Below the pieces are notes generated by a model. The model did not search any database and was not told the DNA's origin. It was given only the letters and a program-made list of their open reading frames with translations. Made by a program: the position numbers and the translations under genes. Source: Halichondria panicea (Eukaryota > Porifera > Demospongiae > Suberitida > Halichondriidae). Taken from it: 64,000 bases of DNA. Below, one piece after another: positions 45,101-56,447 of this stretch; position 1 is the first letter of the stretch, and each line of letters starts with the position of its first letter. The stretch is taken from contig NC_087377.1 in assembly GCF_963675165.1 (NCBI RefSeq), positions 130,001-194,000 of the forward strand, in the 5' to 3' direction.

Positions 45101-47943
45101 TAATAATTCTAACAATTTTCAATTTTCGTGTAGGGATTGCTAAGCCACGAAATCCGCGAAAATTAAGCACTATATACGGTATTATACTGCCTATGCATGT
45201 CTCTCTACTAGTACAACTCACAGTGGATGATACTCTATCAACAGTCCAAAGCTCAGGGTTCTCTGAAGGCAGCTCCATCTTCACTGCATTTTCAAATTGA
45301 ATTTCATCAAGATCCATTTCTTTTGTAAATCTATCTTTTTCTTCTAGCTCCTCTCGAATTACCTGTACTAATAAAAGCTCATAAATAAATTATGTAACAC
45401 TGTATGGTAGGCGTATTATTGTATTATGCTTCCTTATCTATTACTGGGAAACGTACCTGTACATGAGTTGCTAGATCCTGACATACCACACATTTCACGT
45501 CAATTATGTCACGGGCCAAGTTCTTTCTGAACAGCAATGCACTGTACATCTTCTCAGTTGGAATGCCAAATACTTTACGAATTAAAATGCTAAACCAACA
45601 GAAACGAGTAAGCTGGATGGATCCATAGCGTTCACCAATAGGAAAGTGTCCACCCTCCAGGATCTCAAACTTTTTACTTTGATCTGTTGCTCGAGCAAAG
45701 ACAGGCCTTTGTTGATGGCCAGAGTTTAAACTCGCACAGTGTTGTATTTCCAAGGTGAGAGGCTTCTTAAACTGCACTTTGGGCTCACATTTCATATGAT
45801 AAATTGAACTGACTAGTTCAGAGTTAGCGGGAGTCTCAAAGTTAGTGGATAACTCAAAGGATATGTGTAAGACACACGTATCGATACCTTCAGGTAGCGA
45901 ATTTTCCAGGACAGAAATCTTAATTCCAAAATTGCTAAACTTCATAGATTTGTTAGTGATTTCCACAAGAGATTCTCCTATAGATATACGAAAATATGTT
46001 ATTTTTAAACACAAAGAGATCAAGGCCATGCATGGTTACATAATTATGTATAGCAAAATTCTGTGAACCATGAAACGAATTCACAATTGAGAGGAAAATC
46101 ATGCACATGAGAAGCAATGGTCTTAAAGTTTGCATATTTTCACCAAAACCAGATGTATACGTTCTAATTAATTTTGACTAGTAATCATGTTTATTATGCT
46201 GTCTCATCATACCTTGTTTTAGACGGTTTGACAGAGTTTCAACTTCTTCACCTGATCCCAATAATCTTTTGCGCTCTAGAGGATCTGTATATACATATGC
46301 AGTAGGAAATGTCAGCAATACCGCATGAGGAGGGAGGGAGACACAAGAGTCAGCAACTACAGCTATAATTATATATATAATTATACACTCTATGGTACTA
46401 CGAATTAAGCTCACGAAATTAATGATCAAAGTGTCAGTCAATTAGGTGAACTCACTGGCATGCTCCACACAGGCCTTGTGAATGCTGCGAACTGCCTCTC
46501 CATCCTCAATCTTTGTAGCAATCTCCACTAATCGACTGTAAGTAGCTGGTGGATACATTTCGAGAATACTTTTACTCTTCCACATCTTCAGAGCAGCGAG
46601 AAATTTTCCTGGGATATTATCAACCATGGAAGGACACTTATCGATAGCGTCAATCTCAGCATCACTGAGGCCCAGCCTGAGCTTGTATCTGTCATAGCCA
46701 GCAATCTCAGTAGACAACTGGAGAAGAGCTTCATCCGAGCACTCACTACTCAACTGAGCGGCAGTCGCTATCACTATCGTCTCATGTGGTTGAACTGTAC
46801 AGATCAAAGTACCTTACAATGACAATGTAACGCACATAGTAGCTTATAATACTCTGAACTGTACACCACATACGAGACTATGTATGTACACAATACAACT
46901 GTAAGGCTATACACTCAACCACTTTAGACTATAATATTATACTGAACGACTATATAATGTCACGCGTGATTACTTTGCGCATGCCAGCTTTTACAGCGAA
47001 CAAGCTAGCCTCCCCTATATAGCCGCTCATCGCATCATTCCCAAGTGGTTCCCTTATAAGCTTAATCCCTTCACACTAGAAATCAAGTTCCAACAAACAC
47101 ATGCACTTGCAATGTGAAAAGTTATAGGATTGGGTATGCAGGGAAAGCACCAAAAAGCGTGGAAACATGCAAGGAGAGAGCTATATACCAATGACATTGA
47201 CAGTACAATCATAATTATGTCGCCAACATTTACAATTCACTATACCGTGGCACTATAATTATACACGACCAAGCTCACAAAGATAATGGCCGGTCAAAGT
47301 GATGATTCACTAGGTAACTCACTGGTATGCTCCACACAGGCCTTGTGAATGCTGCGAACTGCCTTTCCGTCCTCATTTTTTGTAGCAATTTCCACTAACC
47401 GATCGTAAGTAGCTGTTGAATTGGATGGATTGTCAAGAATGATGCTTTTACTCTTCCACTTCTTTAGAGCAGCGTGAAATCTCCCAGGGATATTAACAAT
47501 GATCTGATCGATAGCACCAATCTCAGCATCACTGAGGCCCAGCCTGTGCTTGTATGTGTCATAGCCAGCAATCTCAGTAGACAACTGGAGAAGAGCTTCA
47601 TTCGAGCACTCTTGACTTAACTGAGCTGCGGTCGCTGTCACTATCGTCTCATGTGGTTGAACTATAGAGATACGTTCTAAAAATAACAACGCACATGCAA
47701 TCATATACAGGTAATATAATTATAGTAGCTGACCACACTATCTGTATGATACACCTGACTCGATGGTTGTGTGTGGAGTCGCTAGTTGACATTCTGACTA
47801 TGAAGCTGACAGTCTAAACTGTAATGATAATAGATCATATACCTTGTACAGTGACATCACTCTTTGGACGCTTTAACAGAGTTTCAACTTCTTCACCTGA
47901 ACCCAATAATCTTTTGCGGTGTCCTGAGACTAGAAGATCTGTA
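39130..47943 (-). CDS. Death domain-death domain-ZU5-UPA-like-death domain protein
   Basis: Nine minus-strand exons, all boundaries GT-AG and every junction in phase: 47943-47848 linker, 47661-47323 DD1, 46794-46456 DD2, 46284-46213 linker, 45977-45457 ZU5, 45362-45222, 44588-44405, 44287-44246, 39518-39130 DD3 and stop. DD1 and DD2 are 113-aa near-duplicates (LLQLSTEIAGY..RLGLSDAEI..AVRSIHKACVEH). ZU5 shows LPEGIDTCVLHISF, then ELVSSIYHMKCEP and KKPLTLEIQHC. DD3 has DWFDLGLALGVKNNDLENIE and PTVERNDVAEEIEDKY. ZU5-UPA-DD occurs in UNC5, PIDD and ankyrin proteins as signalling scaffolds; two preceding DDs are unusual. No transmembrane or signal segment was seen. The first exon may lie upstream (perhaps 51028-51096). 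Confidence 0.8.
39519..40237. other. Intron of DD-ZU5 gene, with decayed MITE
   Basis: At about 39750-39965 sequence resembling 'ttcgtggggtaaac' and, inverted, 'cgaaaattacccactatacg' marks a diverged MITE of the family seen at 48776-48896. Otherwise AT-rich without features. Confidence 0.45.
41545..41995. repeat. 37-bp minisatellite (about 12 units)
   Basis: Unit 'ttgggctttgtgggcagctg' plus 'tccgtcagtctgatatg'. Variants include ctggg, tccgtccgt and gcacttg. It lies inside the 3,454-bp element. It is G/T-rich on the plus strand with no conserved frame. Confidence 0.93.
42133..42612 (+). pseudogene. Decayed two-exon ORF inside TIR element
   Basis: Exon 1 reads to LLSTTDRLCL at donor gtaagt (42400) and includes NEVKEYASQIEIQYLSKDKP and a basic stretch. 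After acceptor aaattacag (42482) a second exon reads DTYRFTFEVNWKEFEQRRTM then SYRSWSKTMQSLVQSQSN. Joining them creates a TGA at the junction, so it is probably dead. It has a protein-like composition and is likely a remnant of the element's own gene; no family was recognised. Confidence 0.4.
43845..44220. mobile_element. Repeat element, GCCTCGAGG terminus (inverted copy)
   Basis: Inverted counterpart of 36924-37410, ending 'gcggctacacctcgaggc'. It includes a CA tract at 44160-44180. It lies in the same DD-ZU5 intron, just outside the 3,454-bp element. Confidence 0.65.
44699..44986. mobile_element. 288-bp foldback element
   Basis: Two arms of about 140 bp pair almost end to end (left CAAGAGTATATGAGAG, right ending ATATACTCTTG) around a short centre 'tttcttga'. 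ttaatac is duplicated at 44692-44698 and 44987-44993. It lies in an intron between the two UPA-region exons. Confidence 0.88.
44991..45181. mobile_element. 191-bp MITE (TACCGTATA termini)
   Basis: Begins taccgtatagcgcgaaattt and ends 'aattaagcactatatacggta', imperfect inverted termini with TA at the borders, as in mariner-type MITEs. Its left end overlaps the duplication of the adjacent foldback, so the foldback landed at the edge of this MITE. Confidence 0.75.
46795..47322. other. Intron between DD1 and DD2 exons
   Basis: AT-rich, with no inverted repeats or coding stretches recognised. DD1 and DD2 arose by tandem duplication, but these intron sequences are largely unalike. Confidence 0.4.
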
Positions 47944-48775
47944 TACGTATGCAGTAGGAAGTGTCAGCAATACGTATACGTAATGAAATGGCAGGTTTCT
48001 AATTATGAGTCCTCTGCATGAGCCTCTCACCAAGTGATTCACGCGTATGCCCCTTGAAAAAGTACCCAGTATATACGTATGCACAGTATCAGTCACAGTT
48101 CATATTCACTTTCAAAAAGAAGTCATCTATAATACCCTCTATAGTTATCATCTTCTGCAATTAACCTCTACACATAATTATACCGTATATGCTCGATCAG
48201 AGGCCGCTCTCAATAGTATAGCCTCCTTTGCTAGCAAAATGAGTAGCCGCTCTCAAATAGTAGCCTCATGCATACAGTGAACTTTGACTCTAGCATTTCT
48301 GGACGAGGCAGCCAAACAAAATATTAGTACTAGCAGCTAGATACATGTACGTAGCTACTGGGTACAGGTAGCAGCTTGTTAGTGCTTCACAAATACTTTC
48401 TCAGAGCAGAACTTTTGATAACAAAACCAGCAAAATGTATAAATTATAGCCGCAGCCTATGATGAAGCATAATAATGGTATGCAATAATTATTCACATTC
48501 CAAGGATCACAAACTAGCAAACTAAATGACCATCATCAACACCACACATCCACTGCATGACACGTTACGTGAAGTCTCAATTAATACCAGCTATAGCTAG
48601 CGTACGTTGCATTTACACATGGCTTGACATAATGATAGTGCAGTTCATATTTATATTGAGGCATGACACACACATACAGAGACTTGATGCTGAGGATTAA
48701 TATTTTGGGTGTAAAATGTTTTTATCATTGTAAAGTGAGGTATTACAATAATCGCAATCTGATTACCATACATGC
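47944..48775. other. Upstream region of DD-ZU5 gene
   Basis: Contains a short repeated motif 'gccgctctcaa(at)agtagcct' at 48203-48270. No clear first exon was recognised. A promoter may lie here or further right. Confidence 0.35.
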
Positions 48776-48896
48776 AGAGGGTACTTTTCGTGGGGCAAAT
48801 ATTTTCGTTGGCAAGCTGACCTCCACGAAATTTTTACTCACAAAAATCACCAAATAAACGAATTTTTTACCTCACGAAAATTACCCGCTATATGGT
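48776..48896. mobile_element. MITE with 'ttttcgtg...cacgaaaatta' termini
   Basis: Left 'gggtacttttcgtggggcaa' and right 'cctcacgaaaattacccgct' are imperfect inverted repeats; the right terminus continues 'atatggta'. The same terminal motif occurs at 9160, 39940, 45000 and 62140, so it is a common family in this genome. Confidence 0.6.
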
Positions 48897-48908
48897 AAGC
48901 ACAAAAAG

Positions 48909-49265
48909 TGCACAACAGGTTGCCACGAAGCAACAAATTCACAACGGAGGCAGCACTAACCCTCAGGAATTCATACCACAAAATACCACAAATAAGTTAA
49001 AAGTGAGATCAATGCCATCAATAGGGAGGTGGGTGGTGCTTTAAGGTTACGCTAAAATACCACTACTTACTACCCGACAGCACTGCTATTCACAACGGAG
49101 GCAGCTAACTCACAAAACAGGTAAAAGTGAGTTCATGCAATGCAATCAATAGGAAGGTGGGTGGTGCTTTAGCTATCCTCGTCCCCACGTCCACTTCACC
49201 TCCAAAGAAGAGGGTCTGGTATCAGTATAATGGACTAAAATGCTGACACTAGCCTCCATCGATGA
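48909..49265. repeat. About 355-bp direct repeat, left copy
   Basis: From 'acaggttgccacgaagcaac' to 'ctagcctccatcgatg'. Repeated at 49853-50205 in the same orientation with few changes. Internally it is itself a partial duplication ('cacaacggaggcagc' and 'aggtgggtggtgcttta' each occur twice). Confidence 0.88.
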
Positions 49266-49852
49266 TATCAAGTGATGAATGAAATGGTTCACAGTCAATA
49301 AAGTGATCATGTGCTGTAATACTCAATTTCTTAATAAAATTATAGTCTGACAATGACAATGACAATATTAAAACAAAGTACACAGTAAGTGAAGTGAGCA
49401 TTCCATGATACTATCTGCATATGATACTACAATGACAAGGTTAGCTGCCAAGTTGCTTCATTCTCAGATTCTTTGTGTCCTGTTAATTGTTACTGACTCA
49501 GACACACTTTCAACCGTTTTAAAATTGTACAACAAATCGTAATCACGGTGCGTATACGAATAAAACATGTGCGTTCAATTCCAGTTGACAAGACATTTTC
49601 TGTTTGCGTAAAAACGACAACGTGACGTGACGTGCCATGCAAACGGTACAGGAACTTTATTCTGACGGCTATTGTATATGTTATTACTCATGCACGAGGG
49701 ATGTACTGCTAATACAACTATAGAGCACGAGAGCAAGAGCAGTACATCACGAGGGCATCACATTTTAATGCTGATAGTGCGTAATAGTCTTGCATGCCTC
49801 ATATACTGGGTTCCTAGTAGCAACCAATGACATTTGAGCATCTATGCGGCAT
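49266..49852. other. Spacer between the 355-bp direct repeats
   Basis: About 590 bp of AT-rich sequence without coding capacity. A 'tgacaatgacaatgacaat' micro-repeat lies at 49347-49366. No primer-binding site or polypurine tract was recognised at the repeat edges. Confidence 0.5.
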
Positions 49853-50205
49853 AACAGGTTGTCACGAAGCAACACATTCACAACGGAGGCAGCACTAACC
49901 CTCAGGAATTCATACCACAAAATACCATAAATAAGTCAAATGTGAGAGCAATGTCATCAATAGGGAGGTGGGTGGTGCTTTAAGGTTACGCTGAAATACC
50001 ACTACTTACTACCCGACAGCACTGCTATTCACAACGGAGGCAGCACTAACTCACAAAACAGGTAAAAGTGAATTCATGCAATGCAATCAATAGGGAGGTG
50101 GGTGGTGCTTTAGCTATCCTCGTCCCCACGTCCACTTCACCTCCAAGGAAGAGGGTCTGGTATCAGTATAATGGACTGAAAAGCTGACACTAGCCTCCAT
50201 CGATG
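49853..50205. repeat. About 355-bp direct repeat, right copy
   Basis: Partner of 48909-49265, same orientation. Differences include 'gccacgaagcaacaaatt' versus 'gtcacgaagcaacacatt'. Confidence 0.88.
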
Positions 50206-51027
50206 GACGGACCACGCCCATATAACACTAACGTAGGCTCTATTAAGAGAGCTGTGAAGAGCAGCTGTAACAAACCTAACCTCTGTCTCAAGCTAGCTAG
50301 CTATATAATTATAGCGTATAAAGAGAAGTGGGCTATATGTACTGGGCAACATCTAAACAAGAGGCCGTATCAAATAAATTGCTATGGCCTCGGGGTAGGA
50401 AATGATTGACTTGCTAAAAGGATTCTAAAAGTTCAAAGTTCAAAACAACAACACGTGGTAGACAGACGTGGTAGACAGTACATTTGATGCAATTATTGCT
50501 GGTGGCAGCTCTTTTATCACCCTGGCTACTAAAAATATCTTCGCTCTATTGCAGGGACACTATTGCGTCTAAACTGAGACTAAAGATTCTACTCCAAGGA
50601 GGCAAAAAAACTAGCCATAAACTCGAATATTTGCACTAGTTAAAATCTAATTAACAAAAAGTGGTTAAGAGCCATAGTAAACATCGAGGCATGAAGAATA
50701 AACACAATAAAATAATGTATTCGTAAACCCTAACTCCATATATGGGCGTACATGCAGTAAACCCTTTCAATCACAGGGTTATGAGTATTATTATAGTGTT
50801 AACGTGTTTTCAGCATTACACAAAGCGTGTGTGTATAAAGAGAAGACGGCATGCAACTCACTATGTATACTAGGGAACGTTTAAAAGTGTGAGGCTGTAT
50901 CAATTTACACATGAACGGCAGCTCTAAAAAATAGCTACAGTATGATTTTGACTGAGTCTGAGCAGCACGCCCACTTCTCTTAATTTAAACGTACCACTGA
51001 TTGATACTTCATAATATTATTACTCAC
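50206..51027. other. No supported gene
   Basis: AT-rich unique sequence. Short frames lack splice context or conservation. Confidence 0.35.
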
Positions 51028-51096
51028 TTGATGAGGTTAGGTTAGGATCATCCTTTGAAGAAGTGGAAGGAAGTTGTTCGGAACTATTTGGAGTAT
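51028..51096 (-). CDS. Possible upstream linker exon (phase 1)
   Basis: Acceptor (tgtacacctcag) and donor (gtgagt) enclose 69 nt encoding TPNSSEQLPSTSSKDDPNLT, phase 1 on both sides like the linker and DD exons of the gene at 39130-47943. It could be an upstream exon of that gene. Evidence is splice signals and phase only. Confidence 0.35.
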
Positions 51097-51112
51097 CTGA
51101 GGTGTACAGTAA

Positions 51113-51602
51113 TAATGAAAGCACAGCGGGTGCTGATGCCTCGGTGGAGGTGTCAAACAACATAACAAATAAAGCTACTAGCAATAGCTTATACACACAT
51201 TATATCATTTTTGCAATTTTACTCAGAATATAGGGAAACTCAAAGAGTGGGTAATGATCGACCATGATTGTTGTTAAAAACGATCGATGCTATATAAAAT
51301 TATAGTGGCAGCATCAGCAGAGCCTTGCAGCTCTCTTCTCACTCTTGCAGCTACCAATAGCTAGCGTTCTAGTGCAGAGCTAACTACTAAGTAGAGTAGC
51401 AACACTCCATGGACAAGTTTGGCTACATGCTCTTCTGAAAAGGCATTCCAAGTAAGGCATAACTCGAGAACCAAGCATTATTTTTAAAATCCACGAATTA
51501 AAATCCAAGTAAACATGACTAGAAGCCTATAGAAACTCTTACTTGCACTTCATTGATCCTAGAGCAGCTGTAGCGGTCTACACACACACACACCCACCCA
51601 CC

Positions 51603-51633
<31 letters not shown>

Positions 51634-51766
51634 CCACACACACACACACCCACAAACACACACACCCACAAACACACACACCCACACACCCACACACCCA
51701 CAAACACACCCACCCACAAACACACCCACACACACACACACCCACCCACCCACCCACCCACACACA

Positions 51767-51807
<41 letters not shown>

Positions 51808-51942
51808 ACAAACACACACACCCACAAACACACACCCACACACCCACACACACACCCACAAACACACACACCCACACACCCACAAACACACCCACAAACA
51901 CACACACACACACACATACACACACACACACACACCCACACA

Positions 51943-51979
<37 letters not shown>

Positions 51980-51995
51980 GCACACACACACACAC
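51113..51995. mobile_element. Non-autonomous repeat with internal (CA)n, copy 2
   Basis: Homologous to 17788-18390; the right terminus (ccgaggc) is missing after the long CA/CCCA array, which ends at 51995. Confidence 0.65.
51580..51995. repeat. (CA)n/(CCCA)n microsatellite
   Basis: About 415 bp of mixed CA, CCCA and CAAA units. Long frames on both strands here are low-complexity artefacts. Confidence 0.95.
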
Positions 51996-52670
51996 TACTA
52001 TCTATTTATTTTGACTAATACCTTCTGCTAATTTCTAAGAACCAAAATTAGAGGTTAATGATTGTTTTGTGCTTGCCACCTATAGAAAAACCACATAGAC
52101 CCATCCCCATTATCAGATACTACCACCACAAAACTTGGCCCAGACAATACAGGCCTGTTCCTAGGCCTTATAAATTAAGCCTCCCTCAAGGTCAGATTTA
52201 GCTGACACAAGCCATGCACAAGCTAAGTTGAAGTATTACAGCAGCCAATATCAAGTCTAAGACAAGTTCTATACTTTATGTCAGCCTCATACCTAAAATG
52301 TGAATATAGCTTACAATCAGCATGGCCCCAAGTCAATATTACAATAATTATTCAGTATACTAGTTGTTCTGAATGCAACAGATGAATGGGGAGGGTTGGT
52401 GCACCGTTAAAGACTCTTTAACCCATCATTCTCGACTCTCAAGGTCGGGCATCTGTTTGCTTTTTCTATCTGTATGCATAGTTTTGTGCTGTTTGCTCTT
52501 TTGTTCTCTTTTCCTTTTTTTGTTTTTGCTTTTTGCTTGCCTAACTATAGATAGGATAATACAAGGTCTCAAAGATCCACCACTAAGTTTACTATACCTA
52601 AATATTAGGACATCAGATGCCAACCTTTTTAAAGATTAATTTAAGTGAGCATTCCGTTTGAATACCCTCA
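51996..52670. other. No supported gene
   Basis: A plus frame at 52373-52639 includes a run of Leu/Cys/Phe and a charged end, but lacks conservation or family resemblance. Otherwise unique AT-rich DNA. Confidence 0.3.
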
Positions 52671-52722
52671 AACACAAACACACACACACACACTCACACA
52701 CACTCACACACACACACACACA

Positions 52723-52810
<88 letters not shown>
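52671..52810. repeat. (CA)n microsatellite
   Basis: About 140 bp of CA with a few CT interruptions. Confidence 0.95.
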
Positions 52811-52812
<2 letters not shown>

Positions 52813-52869
52813 GATGTGGTTTTTTTGCTAACAGTTTACACAGCTTGGTTGGTCTATTCCACATTCTAC

Positions 52870-53020
52870 CACAGGTATTATTGGGGTCTACAAAACGTGT
52901 AATTGTACCACAACCATTTGTCTTACGAAAACATTGAAGGTATCAATGGAACCGGCATAGCTTGCTCTATTGATGTGCAAAATTTGACCTTGATACACCA
53001 TATGAACTCGAATATATGCA
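52870..53020. repeat. Interspersed intronic repeat, diverged copies
   Basis: 'ggtattattggggtctacaa' and 'ggtatcaatggaaccggcat' occur here and again at 53423-53530. Both are distant relatives of 1-215 and 54223-54430. The repeat between them (53023-53250) has inserted into this family. Confidence 0.65.
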
Positions 53021-53022
53021 CT

Positions 53023-53250
53023 AGCAAACAAGTTTGGCTACGTGCTCTTCTGAAAAGGCATTCCAAGTAAGCAAAACTAGGCATAACTCGAGAACCAAGC
53101 ATTATTTTGCAAATTCACAAATAAAAATCCAAGAAAACATGACTAGACGCCTATAGAAACTCTTACTTGCACACCTAGAGCAGCTGTAGCGATCCACACA
53201 CACACACACACACACTACCGCATACCTCGCTTGCGCATGCGCACCGAGGC
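53023..53250. mobile_element. Non-autonomous repeat with (CA)n, copy 3 (5'-truncated)
   Basis: Matches 18075-18430, with a short CA tract (53195-53215) and the sharp right end 'cgcaccgaggc'. Confidence 0.65.
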
Positions 53251-53591
53251 ATAATAATTATGTCATGTAACACATAAAGTACATTATAATATATTGCAAT
53301 AGTGATTCAGAAAACTCTCCGATTTATATAACAGTAGACGCACCCACACAAGTGCTAGTGATCGATGTATTTATAGGCCAAGAAGTAGAATGGAATGTGC
53401 GTGGGAGCTACTAACATTCCAGGTATTATTGGGGTCTACAAAACGTGTAATTGTACCACAACCACTTGTCCTACAAAAACATTGAAGGTATCAATGGAAC
53501 CGGCATGGCTTGCTCTATTGGTGTGCCAAGTTTGAACTTGCTATACTAATATTTGTGGAAATTAGGTATGGGATTTCTAGTGACACAATAC

Positions 53592-55508
53592 CTGGTTCAG
53601 GAGTGGAGACTACAGACTTGAGATAGTCAGCAACTTCAGTGCGACCATACCGTACTGCACTGTCAAGAGGAGTCTCGCCACCATTATCAGTCACATCTAG
53701 ACAGGTGAGGGATAGAGATCTTGTAGTAGTACTGACAGCATTGACCATTACCATTACCATGCAGGATGACTACATTATTTTATTATCATGTACTAACAGT
53801 GTATTGTATTGCAGTTGCCATGACGATACAACTGCCGGTACACTGATTGTTTCATTACATGCACATTGAACCACATTAATATATTCACGGGTTGTCTATC
53901 AGAGGATCTAATGAAACAGTACCCACTACGGAAATCACTCACCAACATCACACTTGCCCTCCTCAACTAGGTATTTCACTAGTTGTATATGTCCTCTCTC
54001 ACAAGCCTCGTGCAGTGGTGTTAGGCCCCACCTGTTCCTCACATCTGTGTGTGGTGATCCTCAATATACTCAATAATTAAGTGAGATATGTTATTATAGA
54101 CTATAGACTCAAAATTGCGGAAAAATAAAACAAGACTATACAAATAGAAATAGTTGGTCTTATTAATATTGGTATACAAAGTTTGAACGTGATACACGAC
54201 TGTGTGCGGAAGTTAGGTATGGGATTTCTAGTGACGAGTTTAACTTCAGCCATGTACGTACGTGTATAGTGGTCAAGATGGACCAAACATGTCATTGTAC
54301 CACAACCACTTGTCGTACATAGAGAAAGTAAAGGTAGCATAGGAAAGGGCATGCCTTGTTCTATTGGTGCGCCAAATTTGAGCTTGATACACCACTGTTT
54401 GTGGAAATTAGGTATGGGATTTCTAAAGAGCATACAGAAATGCCCGGCTTAATTAAGTATCATACAGTGTTAGTCATGCTGGTCCATTATCCCTGGGTAT
54501 GTTGTTATTAGTGTACACAGTTATAGACATTGTCACTGTCTAGGATTGGGGGAAATGAGAAGCCAATGACAATATACGTAGAGTGGTTTGCAGTATTCCA
54601 TATGAACCTACCATTCGACAATATAGAAACAAGCATCTTAAATGGTCAGTAATTACACCAGCTGGGTGAGATAATTATGTTAGTAGACTCTTTGTCTTAG
54701 AGAAGCATGGGAACGAAATACAGAGATATCCGAAGCGCACACTAAATCTCACCAACATCCATCTTTAGCTCCTCCACCAGATACTGTACTAGGTCTTTAC
54801 TTCCTCTCACACAAGCCCAGTGAAGAGGAGTCATGTTATAATTATCCCTCACATCTGTTGTGGAACAAAGTTCAACTATCACATATATTTTTAACAGATA
54901 TTACTATGGCAACCGTATAGCAAATGTTTATGTATTTCAAACAAGTGTACGTACATTGCAAATAATTATTCGAAATTGAAATGTAACACTATTAAACTTT
55001 CCACTGTATGCATGGTATGAAACTTCACATACACAACGACTACTTACCAGTGCTACGACTACTACATCGCAAATAATTATTATACTACGCGAAATTACTG
55101 ACACAATTGATATTGCTACACAGTACATGTATATAATTCAGATACCATAATGATATGGAGAAACAATTACAATACACAAATAATTATAATGACTACTTAC
55201 CAGTGCTACACCCGACCTCCTTCAAGTACTGCACCACCTCTTTATGACCTCCCCAGCATGCCCAGTGAAGTGGAGTCATGTCAATCCTATCACCTTTATC
55301 AGTACGAGCTCCATGAGTAACAAGTGTCTTCACAATCTCAAGGTAGCCCTTCCAGCAAGCCTTGTGTAATGGAGGCTTAACCGCCCACTCGTCACTCCAG
55401 TAGAGCTGGTGGTTGGGGTCTGCCCCCTGTCCCAACAGGGACCTAACTTTGGTAACGTCATTATTGTCTACAGCCTGCCATAAGTCCCTGGCTAGCTTCT
55501 TTTGAGCA
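53592..55508 (-). CDS. Ankyrin-repeat protein gene (copy D), four exons seen
   Basis: Minus-strand exons 55508-55201 (three repeats), 54854-54753, 54044-53943 and 53696-53592 (one repeat each). The last three are 102-105 nt and start ATGTG after an acceptor, so each exon is one repeat. Motifs: PPLHKACWKGYLEIVKTLV, MTPLHWACVRGSKDLVQYLV, LTPLHEACERGHIQLVKYLV, ETPLDSAVRYGRTEVADYLK. Ankyrin stacks bind partner proteins. Neither the start nor the end is identified; 5' exons may lie right of 55508 and further exons left of 53592. The sibling at 599-912 is truncated. Confidence 0.8.
54223..54430. repeat. Interspersed intronic repeat (copy D)
   Basis: Near-identical to 1-215, in an ankyrin intron. 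A third, shorter partial copy immediately precedes it (54160-54225, 'ttaggtatgggatttctag'). Confidence 0.7.
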
Positions 55509-56141
55509 CTGTACAAAATAGATGGTTGGGGGGTCAGTCATACAGAGAATTACTTGATATGTGTATATAGTTTATACAAGTGACACCATGCACATATCCA
55601 GCTGTCACTTTGCTGTACAGTGTTCCACCTCTGATCATAGCCTGCTCTGACTCTACTAATGGAATGAGCCTCCCTCCATGCAATCACAAGGTGCTACCAT
55701 GAGTAGTAATTATAGTCTACATGTTCACTCACTCTGAATCTTGTTCAGTAGCCATTCTGAAGCTTTGTTCAAACTCTGTCAAATTCACCCCTTATTTCTC
55801 GAACACACAAGTATTGCTCAACCCGGTACCCTCTGGCTCTGTCACTAATTTCGCCCCTTTCCTATAAACATAATCATTGCTCAGATCCTCCCCTTTTTCA
55901 GAGGTGTCACATTCCGGCCTCCCCTTTCTCAGTAAACAAAGCAAAGTTAATTAAGCACTGCACAAATCCATTTATTTTTGACCTTCTTTCAACAAGATAT
56001 TACAATTGCATATGAAGTAAAAGCACTGAACATAAAAATCCATTTATAATAATTATATGCAAACAGTCAATAGTCGAGTCATGTGATCCTACTACACACA
56101 AAACAACACTTATAAACACACAGAAAAATAAATATTAAAAT

Positions 56142-56337
56142 TCAGCTAAAAGGAACTGCTCCAAATTGATCTACATTTGTCATTGTCTTCGTAACCTTTG
56201 AACCCTCTCCAAAGGGAGGTGCTCCAAACAAATCTCGTTTTGTATTGTCAGCAGTATTATGAGTGGGCGGGGTAGAGGAACGTCCGTCAAATGAAGTGCT
56301 ACAAAAGTCATCCGTAGGAAATGAACTGCCAGTCTGT
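56142..56337 (-). CDS. C-terminal exon of NAK/AAK1-like kinase (copy D)
   Basis: Follows acceptor (cacacacctcacag). Encodes FPTDDFCSTSFDGRSSTPP, RDLFGAPPFGEGSK and VDQFGAVPFS then stop. Relative to 1538-1733 there is a Gly-to-Cys change and several others, with no frameshift. Downstream in minus sense lies the ankyrin gene. Confidence 0.65.
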
Positions 56338-56447
56338 GAGGTGTGTGTGGGTGTGTGTGTGTGTGTGTGTGTGAGGGGGGCAGGTATGTCTAGGTGTGTG
56401 AGGGGTGGGAGGTTCAATAAGCAGTATATAGAGTGGAGCATGTCTAT

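Noticed and set aside
48909-50205. LTR retrotransposon
   Set aside because: No reverse transcriptase, integrase, primer-binding site or target duplication; kept only as direct repeats.
52373-52639. Membrane-protein-like ORF with Leu/Cys/Phe run
   Set aside because: Short, T-rich, no splice context and no duplicate to show conservation.
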